64,000 bases of DNA from Phorcus lineatus (taxonomy: Eukaryota; Mollusca; Gastropoda; Trochida; Trochidae): positions 29,868,839 to 29,932,838 of the forward strand of contig OV121091.1 of assembly GCA_921293015.1 (NCBI GenBank), read 5' to 3'. Of the stretch, positions 24,201-38,577 are shown in pieces. Each line of letters opens with the position of its first letter. Position 1 is the first letter of the stretch. The translations under genes and the position numbers were made by a program. The notes below the pieces were generated by a model that made no database searches, was not told where the DNA came from, and saw only the letters and a program-made list of their open reading frames with translations.

Positions 24201-27200
24201 TAACATTTTTTAACTATTTTTTTGTAGGTAAGACAATGCCTTGTCCAACGTTTTGCACAAGGTAAAGATTATCTATTCCAGACAATCATTTTCATTCTCT
24301 TTTTCTTCTTTTGACTTTTAAGTGAAAAATTAATGTTTTTATTGAATGCAGTAGGGGAAATACATATTGTATATTAAGACTGTAACATATTTGCTCTTAA
24401 CACTGTTATCACAAGACCCGGATGAAGAAAGATACTCTGCTTTAATTCCATGTTCTAAGAATAACGTATGAGTGACGACGCCAAAGAACAAACGTACTCA
24501 AAAACCAGCTTATTGGAGCCAACTGACAGAGCGAACTAGCTGATGGAGAAGGACGGTATAAAGAATATACAGTACACTTACAATGCCTCAGGACGGGATA
24601 ACCTTTAAGAGAATAATGCTAAGCGTTGTTCATTAACATGCCTTAGATAATCTGCTACATATATATGCATAATGTACAGTAACGTTTTTATCATTATAGA
24701 AGATTCAATCGATTGTATCTTCTAGTCTTTAAGTTATTAATGATAGTTACCTTTATCAAAATGATCTTGGTTTGCAATCTTGTGCTGACAATCAATTTCT
24801 TATCTTTAAAAATATTTTTTCAAATTAAATATTTACCAAACTGATTATATTATCATTATATTTTATAAGGCTTTTTCTTCTTTTTAAAATTCAAACTAAA
24901 AACTTTAAAAGTAGATTGCATTGTAATCAGTTCAATGGCTATGGACACGTTTGAACACTGCCGATGATAAACAAACGCTGCAAATCTGAGCTACTTAAAT
25001 GAAGCTATATATCTACATACAGGTTACTCTGCGACATCTTGGTGAGCCCTGAGAGGATAACGACGCAAGCATACATACCATGTATACCTCCAAGAGATGA
25101 ATAATCCAATAAAATATCCCAACAAGACAATGATTACTCCACTGGGTTAGTTGATGCACATCACAAATACAGCTGAATGTATTCCTACCAATTTATCCTT
25201 GCCCGTTGCCCGACCATAGTTGGTGAGCATTTCGCACCATCTCAGAGGTAAGCAACAAACTATACCAACAAGTGATCGCCAAGAACATATGGCAAGCGAA
25301 TCTGTCTTACTCGGGCATGTGTTCACAAAGCAATACTGATATGTGAAGATGGCACGTGTGCATGTGAGAGTACAAAACATGCGGATGACAAGCATGTGAA
25401 GATTACACACATGCTTTTGTTAAATATATAAGGTGTGATGTGTAAGAACAGGAAGTGTAATTTTTCATGTCTCAACACTTAGTTGATCATCTCTTCGAAG
25501 TAGTCAAGCAGATCATTCCTTTCATTTTCATCAAATTCCTGAGTAATTTTTCAAAGTCTCTCAGGAGTTGAGTTTAAATATGAATTTCAATATCCAAAAG
25601 ATGTATGTGAATAAGAAATCCTCAACATACAGATTCTAGTTTGTGAAATAGTTTTAAAGATATTTCCACTCATAACGAAGTCACTTTACGATGTTTATTC
25701 ACACATGAAAAGCACTTGATAGAATGATAGAATAACTCAGTACATAACCTTCATAAATCGAGAGCAGCACTTTTGAATAAGCCTCGCGCATAATTCCTTC
25801 ATCCAATCTAGGATACCGGTCGGCTAAATTATTTACGATGATGCGTTGGCTTTTATTCCTATCATGATATCGTGTTACCGGAATTGTGATTGTTAAATGA
25901 TCACCGTGTTACGAATTATAATATGTCAGAAAGGGGAACACAGGGGCAAACGCAATTATACAAACATCTTTTTGTTGTTATCAACAGCATCCAAAAGTGT
26001 CAAATTAATGAAGTAATTCGTTTGAGAGACAAGATAATTGACCATGTTTTGATCGAATTTGAAAAAGGTGTGCCGAAGAATGTGTACGAATAGCATCGTA
26101 AATAGCAAACAAATGTCAATTTGCGAAAAAAAACCCACGTATTTTAAGAGACTACAGATAGCGCTTTTGTTCACAAACTCTGCTAAACATTGTTTTAAAA
26201 CGAGTTTTTCTCGATCTCCCGGTAGAAAAAAATTCCGGAAAAACACTTTCAGCACAAAATATCTGATGAATTTCAGCAAATGAAAGCCTTTCATACATAG
26301 AAACCTTACTGTTGTCACCAAAGCATTTGCCATAATACATATACTTTGACCATGTTCCGAAGCATACTAAAAAGACTGAAGCTTTTCGAATGACTACTAT
26401 TTAAATGGTGACGCTTAATGCACAACTAACTTTGATTGAATCAAATCAGCTTGATAAATATATATATTTATGTTCTTCGGTTGGAAATAGGTAAGGCTGT
26501 CAGCTTGCGTCTGTCTATATATATATGATTAAATAGAATCATATATATCATGTTTAATCACCATTGTTTTAAACAAAAAAATATGTTATTCGAGAAAACA
26601 AATTTGTTAAAACTTCTGTCTCATTAAATCGTGGATTCATATGGAACACGTAATCAATACAGGTCACTTTACTTTTAAAGATATTCAACTTAATGATAAA
26701 TTTATGCATAAATAAGAACCAACGATTATTATTGCAGTTAATACAAATAGCAAGTATTGCTGTTACTCGGTGCCGTTAGTTCTAAATCTATTTCCAAATT
26801 ACGTAGACAATATCTCTGTTAGGCATAAAAAGATCATTAAGCATTCATATGAAGCATCTAAATGATAGGCCTATTAATTGCACACAGTCACGTACCCACA
26901 TGCTCAGACAATCGTCCACATACCACAGACATGTATCCGTGCACTGTTATCCCACAACACACATTGGAATAATGTTCAATAGTAGAGATCAAAGACAGGT
27001 ATGATCTGCTCGTTAACCTTCAATATACTATTCATAGCTGTTGAGGCATAAGAACTGGTTTGAATGATGAATGTGGACCCTTCTCTTCAACTGCTGAACA
27101 GTTACTTCACGTGCTTCTCAAAACCTCAAACCAAATATAAAGCAAATGGTGACGGCCATTAAACAGAATGATTATTTGAATAATGCTAAGTAACCGCTAT

Positions 27201-28800
27201 TGTCAATATGTATACACTTCTGTAGCCTTCTTGTGTAGAGGTGCCGGGTGAATGGTGTCTCCGCGACGTAGTGACTTTGCGTGAACGTTGGCAGTCAGTA
27301 AAATAACACTTACATGTATGTTAATTGACGAAATACGCAAATAATATATCTCATTGTGCTACTACAGTATTTCTTCTTACAGTTCGAAGAGATTCATGAA
27401 AAGAACCTTGACTTAAAACGAATGTAACTCAACCATTCATTTCAAATTTTCTTGTGTGGGCATCATTTGAGTATATGTGCATGCAGTAACAGTACATGAA
27501 GGAGCATCGCTACCGTATGCCGAATATACCCCATATGTAGGAGTTCAGGTGTCTTCAATGTGTGTTCAGGAATGAATTGCGCCAATATCAATTGTGTGGT
27601 GCTATATATAGGTGAGACGATTAGTTAGCATAATCATTAATTACGTTTGCAGTTAGTAACACTGTTATAACAGTGATGATGTTGACTATTCATTGAAATT
27701 GGTTATTTCTCCTCCTCTTTAATGCTTCTTTAATGAATATTCCAGGCTATTTATTTTGTGAGCGAATGTAATATTCTATATTATCTGTACTAGTATAATT
27801 TCACTCGAAAGTCAGATAATTTGTTTTCAAATCGTGCAAATATTTCATATGACACATCGATTTATGTTAATGACTTCATATCATGGACCTCATCGATATA
27901 AATTTTACCATAATTTCATTTCTAAAATGATTTCTAATTCTTTGATTTGGTAACACATACAGACTTTATTCTATAACTCTAACAAAATCTACGTGCATTT
28001 TGTTCTGAGAGGCACATTCCCTTGGGTTGTTCAGAATTTATCAAGTTAGTATATGCCTTAGTGTTTATTGAACAAGCACATAACCAATATACATGTATGC
28101 ATACATTTTTACATCTCAAATATTAGTAATGCAAGAATAGAATTCAATTATCATACAATGATTTAAGATAGTGACAGGTAACAGGATGGATACAACATGT
28201 TTTAAAGCATCTTTTCCAAATGTGTAAATATTGGGTCGAAAATAACAGAGAAGGTATGCTTGTCGTATTTATAAAAACCTGTTTAAAACGTAGAGACGAA
28301 ACGCAAAGAGAGAAAGCAGACGTCATTGAGTAAAAAGATGAAATATACACTGTTTCTAGTCTAACGCTTCATTTGAAATGTATTGCATAGATTCTATTAT
28401 AAACCTCAGAGTTCTAAAGAATGTAACAAATGAGAGCGAATGCGGGCAAATTTCAACCAATCAGAGAGCAGCTGGAACATACGTCAGTTGGCATTTTTTT
28501 ACGTTACATTTAAAACTATGTAACAGGTCTGATTTATTCCCTGAACGTAACTCTGCAAGTACTATCTATTTTGGGAAGGCCAGCTGCTTCTTTATATGTA
28601 ATTTCATCTTAACAGGATATTTGTATAATTGGTGCCAAAGGTATTCCTGGAACCAGGACTATACTCATCTTCACCCGTGAAGTACAGCGTTGCTGTTATA
28701 ATTCATATCTAATGAAATAGAATATAATAAGATGCGGTATGTCATTAGAAAACTAATTCAGACAAATTCAGTTGTCCCTGTCAGAAATAAATGTATCAAA
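18260..28800. other. Long gene-poor stretch
   Basis: About 10.5 kb without a recognisable exon, RNA gene or transposon. The patch at 20690-21000 is locally GC-richer and contains a duplicated ttggatgtttc and the string cagggacggatccaaaag, which loosely resembles termini of some hAT-type elements. A short diverged repeat (accaagagtttatagaattt and accacaagagtttataaattc) lies at 21645-21760. The rest looks like intron or intergenic DNA. Confidence 0.4.
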
Positions 28801-28819
28801 TTGTTATGAGGCATTTTTG

Positions 28820-29120
28820 TTACACAACATTCAAGCTAAAGGATACATTATAAAGGTCTTATATGGTATTCTTATATTATACACCATTCAAGATAAGGGG
28901 TATTCCATAAATGTTTTATGTTGCCATCTTCTCTTATCTTTCAAGCTTAGGGAAACTGTATACGTGCAAATGTTTTATAAGGTAATCTTCTAACACACCA
29001 TTCAAGCATTTGGATATAGTATAAACATCTGAAATCCATTCAAGCAAAGAAGTAAAGTATACTATTTTTTTAAAAGTAACCTTGTGAAAAGACCATTTTT
29101 ACAAAGGAATATAGTATAAG
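28820..29120. repeat. Worn-out tandem repeats beside the 55-bp array
   Basis: Loose copies of one theme (acacca/acaaca, ttcaag, a-rich spacer, ggatat or ggtatt, ataaa) appear near 28822, 28880 and 28993, at spacings close to 57 bp or twice that. They resemble the unit of the clean array that follows and are probably its ancient, diverged edge. Confidence 0.5.
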
Positions 29121-29540
29121 TGTTTGTTGAAGTTACCTACTGGAACACTATACAATCAGAGGAATATGTTAGACCTGTTTGTTGAAGTTACCTACTGGAA
29201 CACCCTACAAGCAGAGGAATGTGTTAAACCTGTTTGTTGAAGTTACCTACTGGAACACTCTACAAGCAGAGGAATATGTTAGACCTGTTTGTTGAAGTTA
29301 CCTACTGGAACACCCTACAAGCAGAGGAATATGTTAGACCTGTTTGTTGAAGTGACCTACTGGACCACTATACAAGCAGAGGAATATGTTAGACCTGTTT
29401 GTTGAAGTGACCTACTGGACCACTATACAAGCAGAGGAATATGTTAGACCTGTTTGTTGAAGTGACCTACTGGACCACTATACAAGCAGAGGAATATGTT
29501 AGACCTGTTTGTTGAAGTGACCTACTGGAACATGGTTCAA
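29121..29540. repeat. 55-bp minisatellite, about 7.6 units
   Basis: The string tgtttgttga begins at 29121, 29176, 29231, 29286, 29341, 29396, 29451 and 29506, exactly 55 bp apart each time. Units differ by a few substitutions (gttacc or gtgacc, ggaacac or ggaccac, ccctac or tatac). The units starting at 29341, 29396 and 29451 are identical, so the right half was copied most recently. The array stops abruptly at about 29540. Confidence 0.95.
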
Positions 29541-30126
29541 GCTACAGCTATGCTTTAGTGCAAAGTGTTTAAATTTGCACTGTTTAAATTATAAAAATCA
29601 TGCGCCGCTAATGAAATATTGCCGAAGCGGCGTTAACATTAACTCACTCACCATTAAAATCATGAATCAAAGCGTAAATGAATTATTATCGACGTCAGTA
29701 TGCTCTTAAAAATGAGGCGTAACTCATTATTTTGCTTATTGCAAATGGTTATTTGTATTCGTTTCACTTAAACGAATCAGAAGAACAAAAAAAAGGAGAA
29801 AACATACCCTTTTATTCGACTGAAACTCGATCTATTTGTTTTTTTCTTTATCTTTTAAAAGCTAATTCATCAGTTAAAATATGGGCAATAGCATTACCGA
29901 AATTTATTGATATGAAATTTGAATTGTCTCGAACAAAATGAAAGTTGTTAATGAACGGGATACAATGTCATATATGTTTAGTATAGTTACATTTGTATCA
30001 TATTTCGTTAAAAAATACTTCTTTTCTTTTACTCAACTTTCGTGACAAATTAGTACTAAAGTGGATTATTCGTGTGAATTACATTACATATCTTGTTATC
30101 TAGTGATACATTTCACACCATGTGGC

Positions 30127-30158
<32 letters not shown>

Positions 30159-32560
30159 CTTGAAAGCAACAACCAATGCTATTATAACATACCTGGCGAG
30201 AGCGTTAGATACATCCTGAATAATTCAAAAGGAATTTGGTAACATTTCCAAACGATCTACTTTTTCAAATGATTTTCATTTTCGGTAGAAAAGCATGAAC
30301 CCAATCTCCTTCTTTATTTAATTGGTTGAGTGTATATTCTACAAGTTCATTGGTTCATATGACTTTGATTTCGTGAGAATATACTCAGTGGTAATCGAAT
30401 GACAAGAGAAACGCTATCATGACAGGACGTTTGACACACGCGGCTTGTTACCAACGGGTCCAAGGCGTGAAAATCCAAAATGTGTAATTAGAAACCATCA
30501 AATTAAGAACTGAATTTGGATGTAATGGGTTTACATAATGGGTATATATTTGTCATAAAAATTACTCTTTTTAACCCTATCTGATGTCTAACAATTCGGC
30601 AGACGTCGTAAATGATTAACACATGTTGTAGGATAATGCTCACAGCATCGTATTAAAGCACTGTTTTTCGCTTGGAACAATACAAATTACTAAAGATATA
30701 TCAAAATCAATTAATCGAAGGTTTGATTTGTTTGGATAATTTCTAATATGTTTAAACGTTGACTGAAACAGCGAGATTTCTTTTCATTACTGTTCACTTG
30801 TGCTAATTAGCTGGTGTTTTGAAAAGCCGTATTTAAGTTTTTATCGGTCGATTTCAGAAATTTAAAGTTAAGTAATTGTCAAATTTAAACATTTAAATCA
30901 CAAGATTGGCCATAGGTCATTTCAGTCTATCTTTAAAAACACAATGTTTGTGCTCGTGAATCCCTCTTTTTTTAAATAAATAAAGACTAGCTTTCAAGTA
31001 AAGTAGCAAATAACTGCAGAAACATGTTGATCAATGAAAAACAACACTCCACACTTGGTTCATTACTTTCTTTTATTCAACGGAACAATCCACAACAGAT
31101 TTGCTCGTCTTTCTGGAAAGAATGATGAAAGGCAGAGGACCTTCCCGATGAAGAAATTACACGGTTTTGGACTCTTTGAGAAGACATAAAAAGAGTAGGG
31201 CTGCGTATCTTGAAAGAAGCCAAATTGCCAATTTACCCGGCGACTACGACAAAGTTAGTGTAACGAGTTAATCTCTAGTTGTTTACTTGCCTATTGGCTG
31301 TAATATAGGATGTGCTACTTTTCTAGATAAACAGTGGCTGGGTGGAACCTTGCCACATATTTGAAACCTTAAATCTACCAACAAACTTACCAACTTAAGT
31401 CTAATATACAACATGTTACAATAAGATTATTTCTCAATTTTGTTGCTATAATCGTCCACTAAAGGAGAAAATAATAAGATAAGACAAAACAGCTACATAT
31501 GTTAATTCCATTAAGGTTATCATTATTTCAAAAGACAACCCAAGAATATATAAGAGCATTTGTTATAATCTACCCCTAATTGGCTACATTGGGAAATTAG
31601 AGAAACGCCCTTCGTAATTTCTGAAAAGGTTTTGGGTTCAAATTGACATAGTTGAGATATTTTGATAGATCTTAAACGCACTAGTGCACACCAATATTTC
31701 GTAAACACAACTAATGCACAGATACTGCGTGTCTCTCGATAATACCCACGACCCTCACTCAAGTAATCTACCTCGTAAGTTATTTAACAAATATTTACGT
31801 ATTCAGGTAGTAAAGTTGATTTTAAAAGGCCGGAAGTATTTAATGCAACGTAACTTTAAATCCGCATGAACTACGATACCGGAAATATTAAAATTTTGCT
31901 TATAAACAGAAAAGCGGAAACGGCAGCCGCTTTGGTCAATCTAATAACAATGCTAATGTTGTGTTATTAAATCGGTTTATTTACAACATTGCCTTCATAA
32001 AACATATTTCATTCTTTGTTCTCAGTTCAGAGTTTAGGTAAATTCAATAGCTGCACAGAATACTAGTTCGGCCGCGTTCAACTGTCCATAATTTATCCGT
32101 TTTGTGCACAGCTAACCATAGATTTTTTTTATATGTCTAAGCCAACAGCGGCTGTCTAAATTTTTTCTTTGTTGATTGCAGGTCTTTGAATCGATAGAGA
32201 GCTTAAGTAAATGCATAAGTCCTCCTAAACCTTAAAATAGTCAATTTAAACCGTAAAAGCGTGCACTAGTGCCTTTAAGCCATAGACAAGAAGATGAACA
32301 TAATTTACCACGCAAAGAATCAATTATAAATCCAAGACAAATGTCGTTTCAAAGAAATATAAATATCAACAAAACCACTATCAATTATAATTTTCTTGAT
32401 ATTTCGGCTTCTTCGCCATGGAATGTTTTTTGTAAGTTAAAAGGATTATTAAGTTACCGGCACATAGTCTACAACAAATACTTAAAAATAATATATGAGA
32501 CCTTTTGCCTCGAGATAACATTATTACACGTCATTGTCGTTAAACATTTAGCATCATAAC
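29541..32560. other. Non-coding stretch with a TC microsatellite
   Basis: I see no gene. A (TC)14 run lies at about 30131-30158, followed by ordinary AT-rich sequence. Confidence 0.45.
30131..30158. repeat. (TC)14 microsatellite
   Basis: A pure TC dinucleotide run of about 28 bp. Confidence 0.95.
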
Positions 32561-32564
32561 ATAA

Positions 32565-32630
32565 AAAAGACACATTGGCTTTGTAGCTCATCAGGCTTTA
32601 GATGCTAATAAGTTGAACATTTACATTTTC
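32565..32630. repeat. Short copy of the head of the 40.5-kb repeat element
   Basis: The segment attggctttgtagctcatc, then aggctt, matches the start of the element at about 40520 (attggctctgtaactgat, aaggct). Only the first 40 or so bases agree. The remainder differs, so this is a fragment or a chance partial match. Confidence 0.35.
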
Positions 32631-33010
32631 ACTAACACAATCCATTTAATGGTTACCCTTACATAGCACAATCCTTTGTATGAATTATAAAGTATTCAGT
32701 CACCAACTCTTTAGTTATTGGTGGGTGTCACTAAAATTTACTGATAACAAAATAATGAAAAAAGCTGTCATTCTAAATGCATTTAGACTGTCTATCCTAT
32801 CTCTCTAATCCTTCCAGACTCCTCCACTGTCCTAGCTCAATGGTCAAGCCATCGGACTGGTCAGTTGTCTATGTAAGGCCTGAACGAGCAACATCGCCAT
32901 TGTATCTATAGCAAATCATATATATATTAACATAAACACAAAAAAACTTCTTCATAGTTCAAGTAATAAATGGATAAAAAACAAAAATCTGGAAATGATT
33001 TGAATCCCCG

Positions 33011-33089
33011 ACCGGTTTCACACTATTCAGTGATCATCATATGGTCTTTATGACGTTGCCTTGCTATGACGTCATAGTGTGAAACCGGT
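33011..33089. repeat. Perfect 16-bp inverted repeat containing a CRE palindrome
   Basis: accggtttcacactat at 33011-33026 is the exact reverse complement of 33074-33089, with a 47-bp interval. Inside, ctatgacgtcatag (33064-33077) is a perfect 14-bp palindrome containing TGACGTCA. It overlaps the right arm by four bases. It could be a small foldback element or a cruciform-forming site. Confidence 0.9.
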
Positions 33090-34395
33090 TTTAATACTCA
33101 TTACCAGACCAATATGGTTATATTTTATCAAAGGACTTGCATTGTAAATTGGTAGACTTTTTCAATCAACACCCCAGCCACCATCACAATTTTCAGTAGA
33201 ACAATGACGTAAGACTCCGCCCTCCAAATATGATATTAAAAAAATGTGACATTCCTAGCGTTGATAGAAATGAGAAAAAAGGGGGATTTTAGAGCGGAAA
33301 CCCTGTCATACCAAAATTCACACCATAAAAAAAAAAAAATCACAATAACAGATCTCTATGCGTATTTCTTTACACAGAATGTATGAAACCATGTTACGAT
33401 ACCGCAGGTGCACTGGTCAAGCAGACCAATCAACCACTGATAACCATTGCAGAAAAAGACGATGTATATGTATCAATTTAAAGTACATAAGTTGAGGCGA
33501 ACAAAACAGACATCATTGCTGCATGAAGAATTGGATGTACTTCATCAAATGCCTCTCACCATCTTCTACCCCTCGTAGCTTACTGCTAACCAAGGACTTA
33601 GTGTCAAAATAATATTCAAAAGAACAAATCATATGAATTGACCAAATCTCAAATCAAAACTACCATACATACGCTTATGAAGTCTAAAGTTGATTTAGAG
33701 TGATATAGACCATGAGAAAGTCTATAGCGTCATCTGTATTGTGTTAACATGGTAGAATGTTGGCATGTCACACCGCCGTTACACACTGTGTTATGCTTTG
33801 ACAGCAACCCCTGGACTCGTATCATGCAGAGCTCACCGGCTGGTTAGAGATTAACTCTGCACAACATCATAAAAAACATAGAGTATATTATAGCTATTTG
33901 AAGGATATTGATCAACTGAAAGCCGATATAACATAACGTTATGAAATTTAAATAATGAATAGCTATATGTACAAGTACACAATAAATCGAGCTCTGGAAC
34001 CTGCTGTTGAGAATATCAATAGTCTTATTTATTTGCTGTATTAGCGAAATCATTGCTTTCTTGTGATTTAGTAGTCTATGCATGCTTGAGAAAAGCGGCG
34101 ATTTATAGGTTACAGGTAAAAATGTATCACAGATGCCAAATATATCATATACAACTATACATTATTAATAATTGGAAGTTAAATTGTTTCTTACTTTCTA
34201 TAATCGGGTAGTGTGGAAAAACTCTTCCCAAGCTGAACAAACAAAATTTGCTTTTATCATGAAAATTATAGTCAGATTTATAACATTATGTTATTATAAT
34301 GATCAAGTTTATTCATGTTGTGAGTTGTAAAATTATCCATGACACTCAACGAATTAAATCAAATTATAGCGATGTTTCTCAAACTTCACTGACTA

Positions 34396-34454
<59 letters not shown>

Positions 34455-37400
34455 TTTATTTTCGTGTACGGAAATATTTCCAACACATTCGGCATATATG
34501 GTACCAGGCCCATCTGAAATGAGAACTCTCGACTTCACAAAACTTTTATTTATGGTCATTTCAAGGTTAAGGTGACAGAGTATTTTCATGCTTTTTAGTG
34601 TGGCTTAGTAAAAGCCAAAATACGTTCTGTCCTGACTTAAGCCCTAGAAATGTTAACATTTCGAAATTCTTGGTCAAATTAAAGTATATATTAGACAAAT
34701 GACTTACTTAACACTATCAACCTATGTTTGTCTTTCCATTGGCTATAAATAAGTTTCAAAAATTAACGACGTTAACCCGTTTATTGTCACTATACTGAAC
34801 TGATAAGCGTTAGGATTTTGATTTTCTGAAACTACCATTACCTTTAGGTAAAATAACACCATTTTCGAAGTTCGAACTATTTGACTCCAACAACATACTC
34901 TGTGTCCCTTTAAGTGTTCAGTATGAAGACTATCATATCATTTGATTCCAGCTATTCATAAACGATATTTTTCAAAAATGTCAAACTTCATTGTTAGATT
35001 TGTCATTCATAAATGATGATAAAAGTTGTTTTACGTGCGACAAGAATCCTTTACACCTGAACCCTATAGTATATCGTGAAGTCACGTTGATTATACTTTA
35101 ACCAGTTGTACTTTGCATCGTTATGATGCACGCCGGACATTTGCATAAAAGATTAATTCTTCCTGTTTAGACAATTTAAGCTAAGCAGCAACGATAGCTT
35201 GTTTAGCAGATTTCCTACAGTTTCTCAGGGGACTTTCAACGGATGTACACCAGCGATAACGACAGTTCTTGAAACCAACCCCTAAAATCTGATGAAAAAC
35301 ATAAAATAAGTTCTCCTTCCAGTAATCGACTGTAGGACCGATTATAGGAACAACAATAACATGTTAAGAGACTTTTAGAACAGGCTCAATTGAGTTCATT
35401 ACCTCTACTTCCGATGCAAAGCTCTTCATAACTTCCTTTATTTATTCAAAATGGTATAGAGTTTACGCTTCAGGCATGGAAAAGAACGTATAGAATGGAG
35501 TCTTGATGAGTGATTACATTACCACTTCATATACTGTACAAATAGATAAAAAGAGGTAGGCTGTGGAATAAATAACACGTCCCAAACATCAAAGCGCTGA
35601 AGGAAATGTGGAATGTCTCTCTCGTCTGTATTTGCATTCAAATTAGGTCTCTAGTGAGGAGTGTTGAAATCTCCCACTCCGATGAGAATACATGCTTTGA
35701 TCGATGTTTATTAAGGCTTTTCATCTAATCAATTTCTCGGGTTGCAGTGAGAAGAGAGGAAGAACATTCATATTAACGCTGTACACAACAGGTCTTGTTT
35801 CATAAGAGCATCAAAATAACTCGCACCGTGAGTGTGAATATCATCATTGTTTTTCATATAACTTGATTAGCTAAACTATATACAAAACACTTGCTCAAAT
35901 TGCAAATTCAGCAACCACATAATGTTATAACAAAAAAATGCGCATAAGCATTAATGCAAAACCATTACGGTGCCTTTTAACCATTCTTACATGTACACAT
36001 GTAACACAAGCTCTGTGTATAGAATTAGGGGTATCATATCTCTCTCTTTCTTTCTAAAGCAAGAATAAACAAGAATTATAAACTAAGGAAATTTCGCAGT
36101 TTAAAGGTTTTAACCAAAGTCATTTTAGTAGCTATGAATGTTTACAAGAATACCGACCTTTAGAGAAATTTATCACGTATATGAGATACCTTTCAACTGT
36201 AATTGGGTTATTCTATAAATACATGAACGGATTCCAAACTAAATCAAAAAATATCGAAAAAATAGAATTTTACAATTACAAGGTATTTACATACTTTACT
36301 AGAGATTTTGATTATTTCTAAAACATAGCTTTCAAAACTTTAACATTATGTGTTATGATACACAATGAGTTATACAGAGGTCAATCCACATACATGACAT
36401 ATATTAGCAGAAAAGTGCTGGGCCAGATCTATTTCCTAAACTCAAGATTGGAACCTTGTAATATAAGCATTCGCTGATGTTACGCCGTAGTTATCACATC
36501 CCGTTAATCTTCAAAACAGGTGTGAAATCTGATGCTATCAGGGTTAATTGGTAGATAACTATAAAATTAAGCGCTTCTTTCAGTCCGCGCAACGTCTAGC
36601 AATGAAACTACCAACAAACAGCTCAACAGAAACAGACCTATCTTATCTGGATAATGATGCCGGATAATATGCATACACTTTGCTATTTTGCATTATCTGG
36701 TATATGTGAAAGTACAACAGAGGCGAACAGCTGTTGTTAAATTTTGCCATGCGAAAAGAATAAAACGTCACGATAGAATCTGGTTTCAAGAAATTTTTGA
36801 CTTTTTGTTGCTTATCTAAATGTGTAAGTATGGACAATATAGATTGATTGTGTCTCATTTTTAGAAAGTCAATTGTTTTAATCATATCTTGTCATTTAAC
36901 TGAATTCATACATGAATCAAAAGAGACGACATCACTTTTTCCAAGAAGATAATTCTGATAATTTCTTTATCTATAAATATGGAATATAGGGTCCCATTTC
37001 AAACTGTATAATAAGTCGGTGGAAAGAATGTTGATTAAAACAAGCCATTACCATCAGATATGGAAAGGTTGTTATACATGTAGGAAACTGACGTCGAACT
37101 AAGATCAGTCTGAATCTTTGAAGGGCACTTAAAAGTGGAATACGTATAAGGAATGCAAGACTTTTCGAAACAATTGAAGGTTGATTTTTTTACAGTTTCT
37201 TTTTTGAAAACTCAGTATGAAATGACATTTGATTATTCGACTTTCAGTGAGACTAGACAACCTCTCGACGTGTATGTGTGACGTAGATGGAGAATTAAAG
37301 TATATTTATGAAAACGTCCGTCGAATTTAGATACAAATCTCACCGTGACCCTTAAATTGAATTATTTACAAAGAACAATACGTCGTGTCTAAGGAATGAA

Positions 37401-38331
37401 GATAAAACTTTGATGGTACCCCTGAGATGTAATTACACAGACCCGATACCAAAGTAAGATATACAAACTATTCGAGAAACATCGGTGACTTACGCCTACA
37501 TTTCAAACTATGCACAGGTCGACCACTTAATAACGAAGAAGATTAAAATACAGCAAACAAAAACAAAACTCGAGGGAAATTACCCTACGGAGGATCCAGA
37601 AATATTTCATTGACGCATTTAGGGTGCCGAAGGTGTTCGTAAACTAAGCGTTGTGTAAGCATGGATGTGTCGGCATCTGCAGATGAAGCGAGTTGCCATA
37701 ATCGATTTCAAGTGTGTGACTTTACATATAGGTGAAACATGCATACATACGTTTCTGCAGTGTACAGTTAATGCTGTACTGTCTGCCAGATGACCTTTGA
37801 CCCAGAAAAGAACGTCAGACATATGGTTTGTATCTTCATACACCAAAACAACCTACAGCTAATGATTGGTTGGCTTTAACCGCATGACTTCAGAGTATTT
37901 TATACTATGCTGACATATTCAGTATATTTCGTTTGTAAATAACAAGTATCATAAGTTTTACATCACCAGTAGATGTCACCTTAAACTTACTATCGATGGT
38001 TTTAAAACACTTGTAGATGTCCTCTGTTAATTGAGCTACCAAAATTCTTAAAGAAGATTTGATTTTCTAAATGATTGCAGGAAAAGTAGTGCCTTGTGTC
38101 CTATTTTCAATATAACTACAAATAACCTAAAATCACAAGTAGATTTAATTTCTTTATATGGATGGGTATACATCTAAGTATCAAAATCTCAAGTTCTTAT
38201 GTCAAATTGCTTAGATTTAATGGCACTTTATACATGTAGTTACGATTTCTTAAATGTGAAGAATTACGTATCTTGATATTTCTAAATTGTACGTTTATAA
38301 GGTAGTAGAATATGTTATGACTGCCATTTTG
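33090..38331. other. Non-coding stretch
   Basis: I see no exon or RNA gene. Contents include a 13-base A run near 33329 and an AT microsatellite at 34398-34451. Short open frames here have no recognisable domains. Confidence 0.45.
34398..34451. repeat. (AT)27 microsatellite
   Basis: A pure AT run of 54 bp. Confidence 0.97.
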
Positions 38332-38351
38332 TTATATCTTCTTGTTTGATT

Positions 38352-38577
38352 AAAATATCCTGAATGTAACAGTTATTGGAAACCTTTTAGTTTAAACATC
38401 AAATGAATAATCTAACTTCAGATTGTACTATCTAAATTACTCATTATTCAACGTTATCAGTTATCATACACATTAACAAATCATAAAGTGATCTTTATTA
38501 TTCATAAAAATAATCCACCATCTGCAAGAAAGAATTTGTTTACACAGCAAAAGCTAATACAGGGGAAATAATGTTGA
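38352..38577. mobile_element. 226-bp insert with a 20-bp target-site duplication, copy 1
   Basis: The perfect 20-bp direct repeat ttatatcttcttgtttgatt flanks the insert at 38332-38351 and 38578-38597. Most of the insert (38365-38570) matches 39625-39875 in the same orientation, sharing cagtta, tggaaaccttttagt, tcattattcaacgttatcag and aatccaccatctgcaag. A long perfect target duplication around a short, non-coding, repeated sequence is what a SINE-like retroposon leaves. No tRNA-like head is evident, and the element has no clear poly(A) tail. Confidence 0.75.

Noticed and set aside
32832-32905. tRNA-like segment (tagctcaatgg matches an A box), possible SINE head or tRNA
   Set aside because: No convincing B box lies at the right distance and the cloverleaf does not fold by eye.
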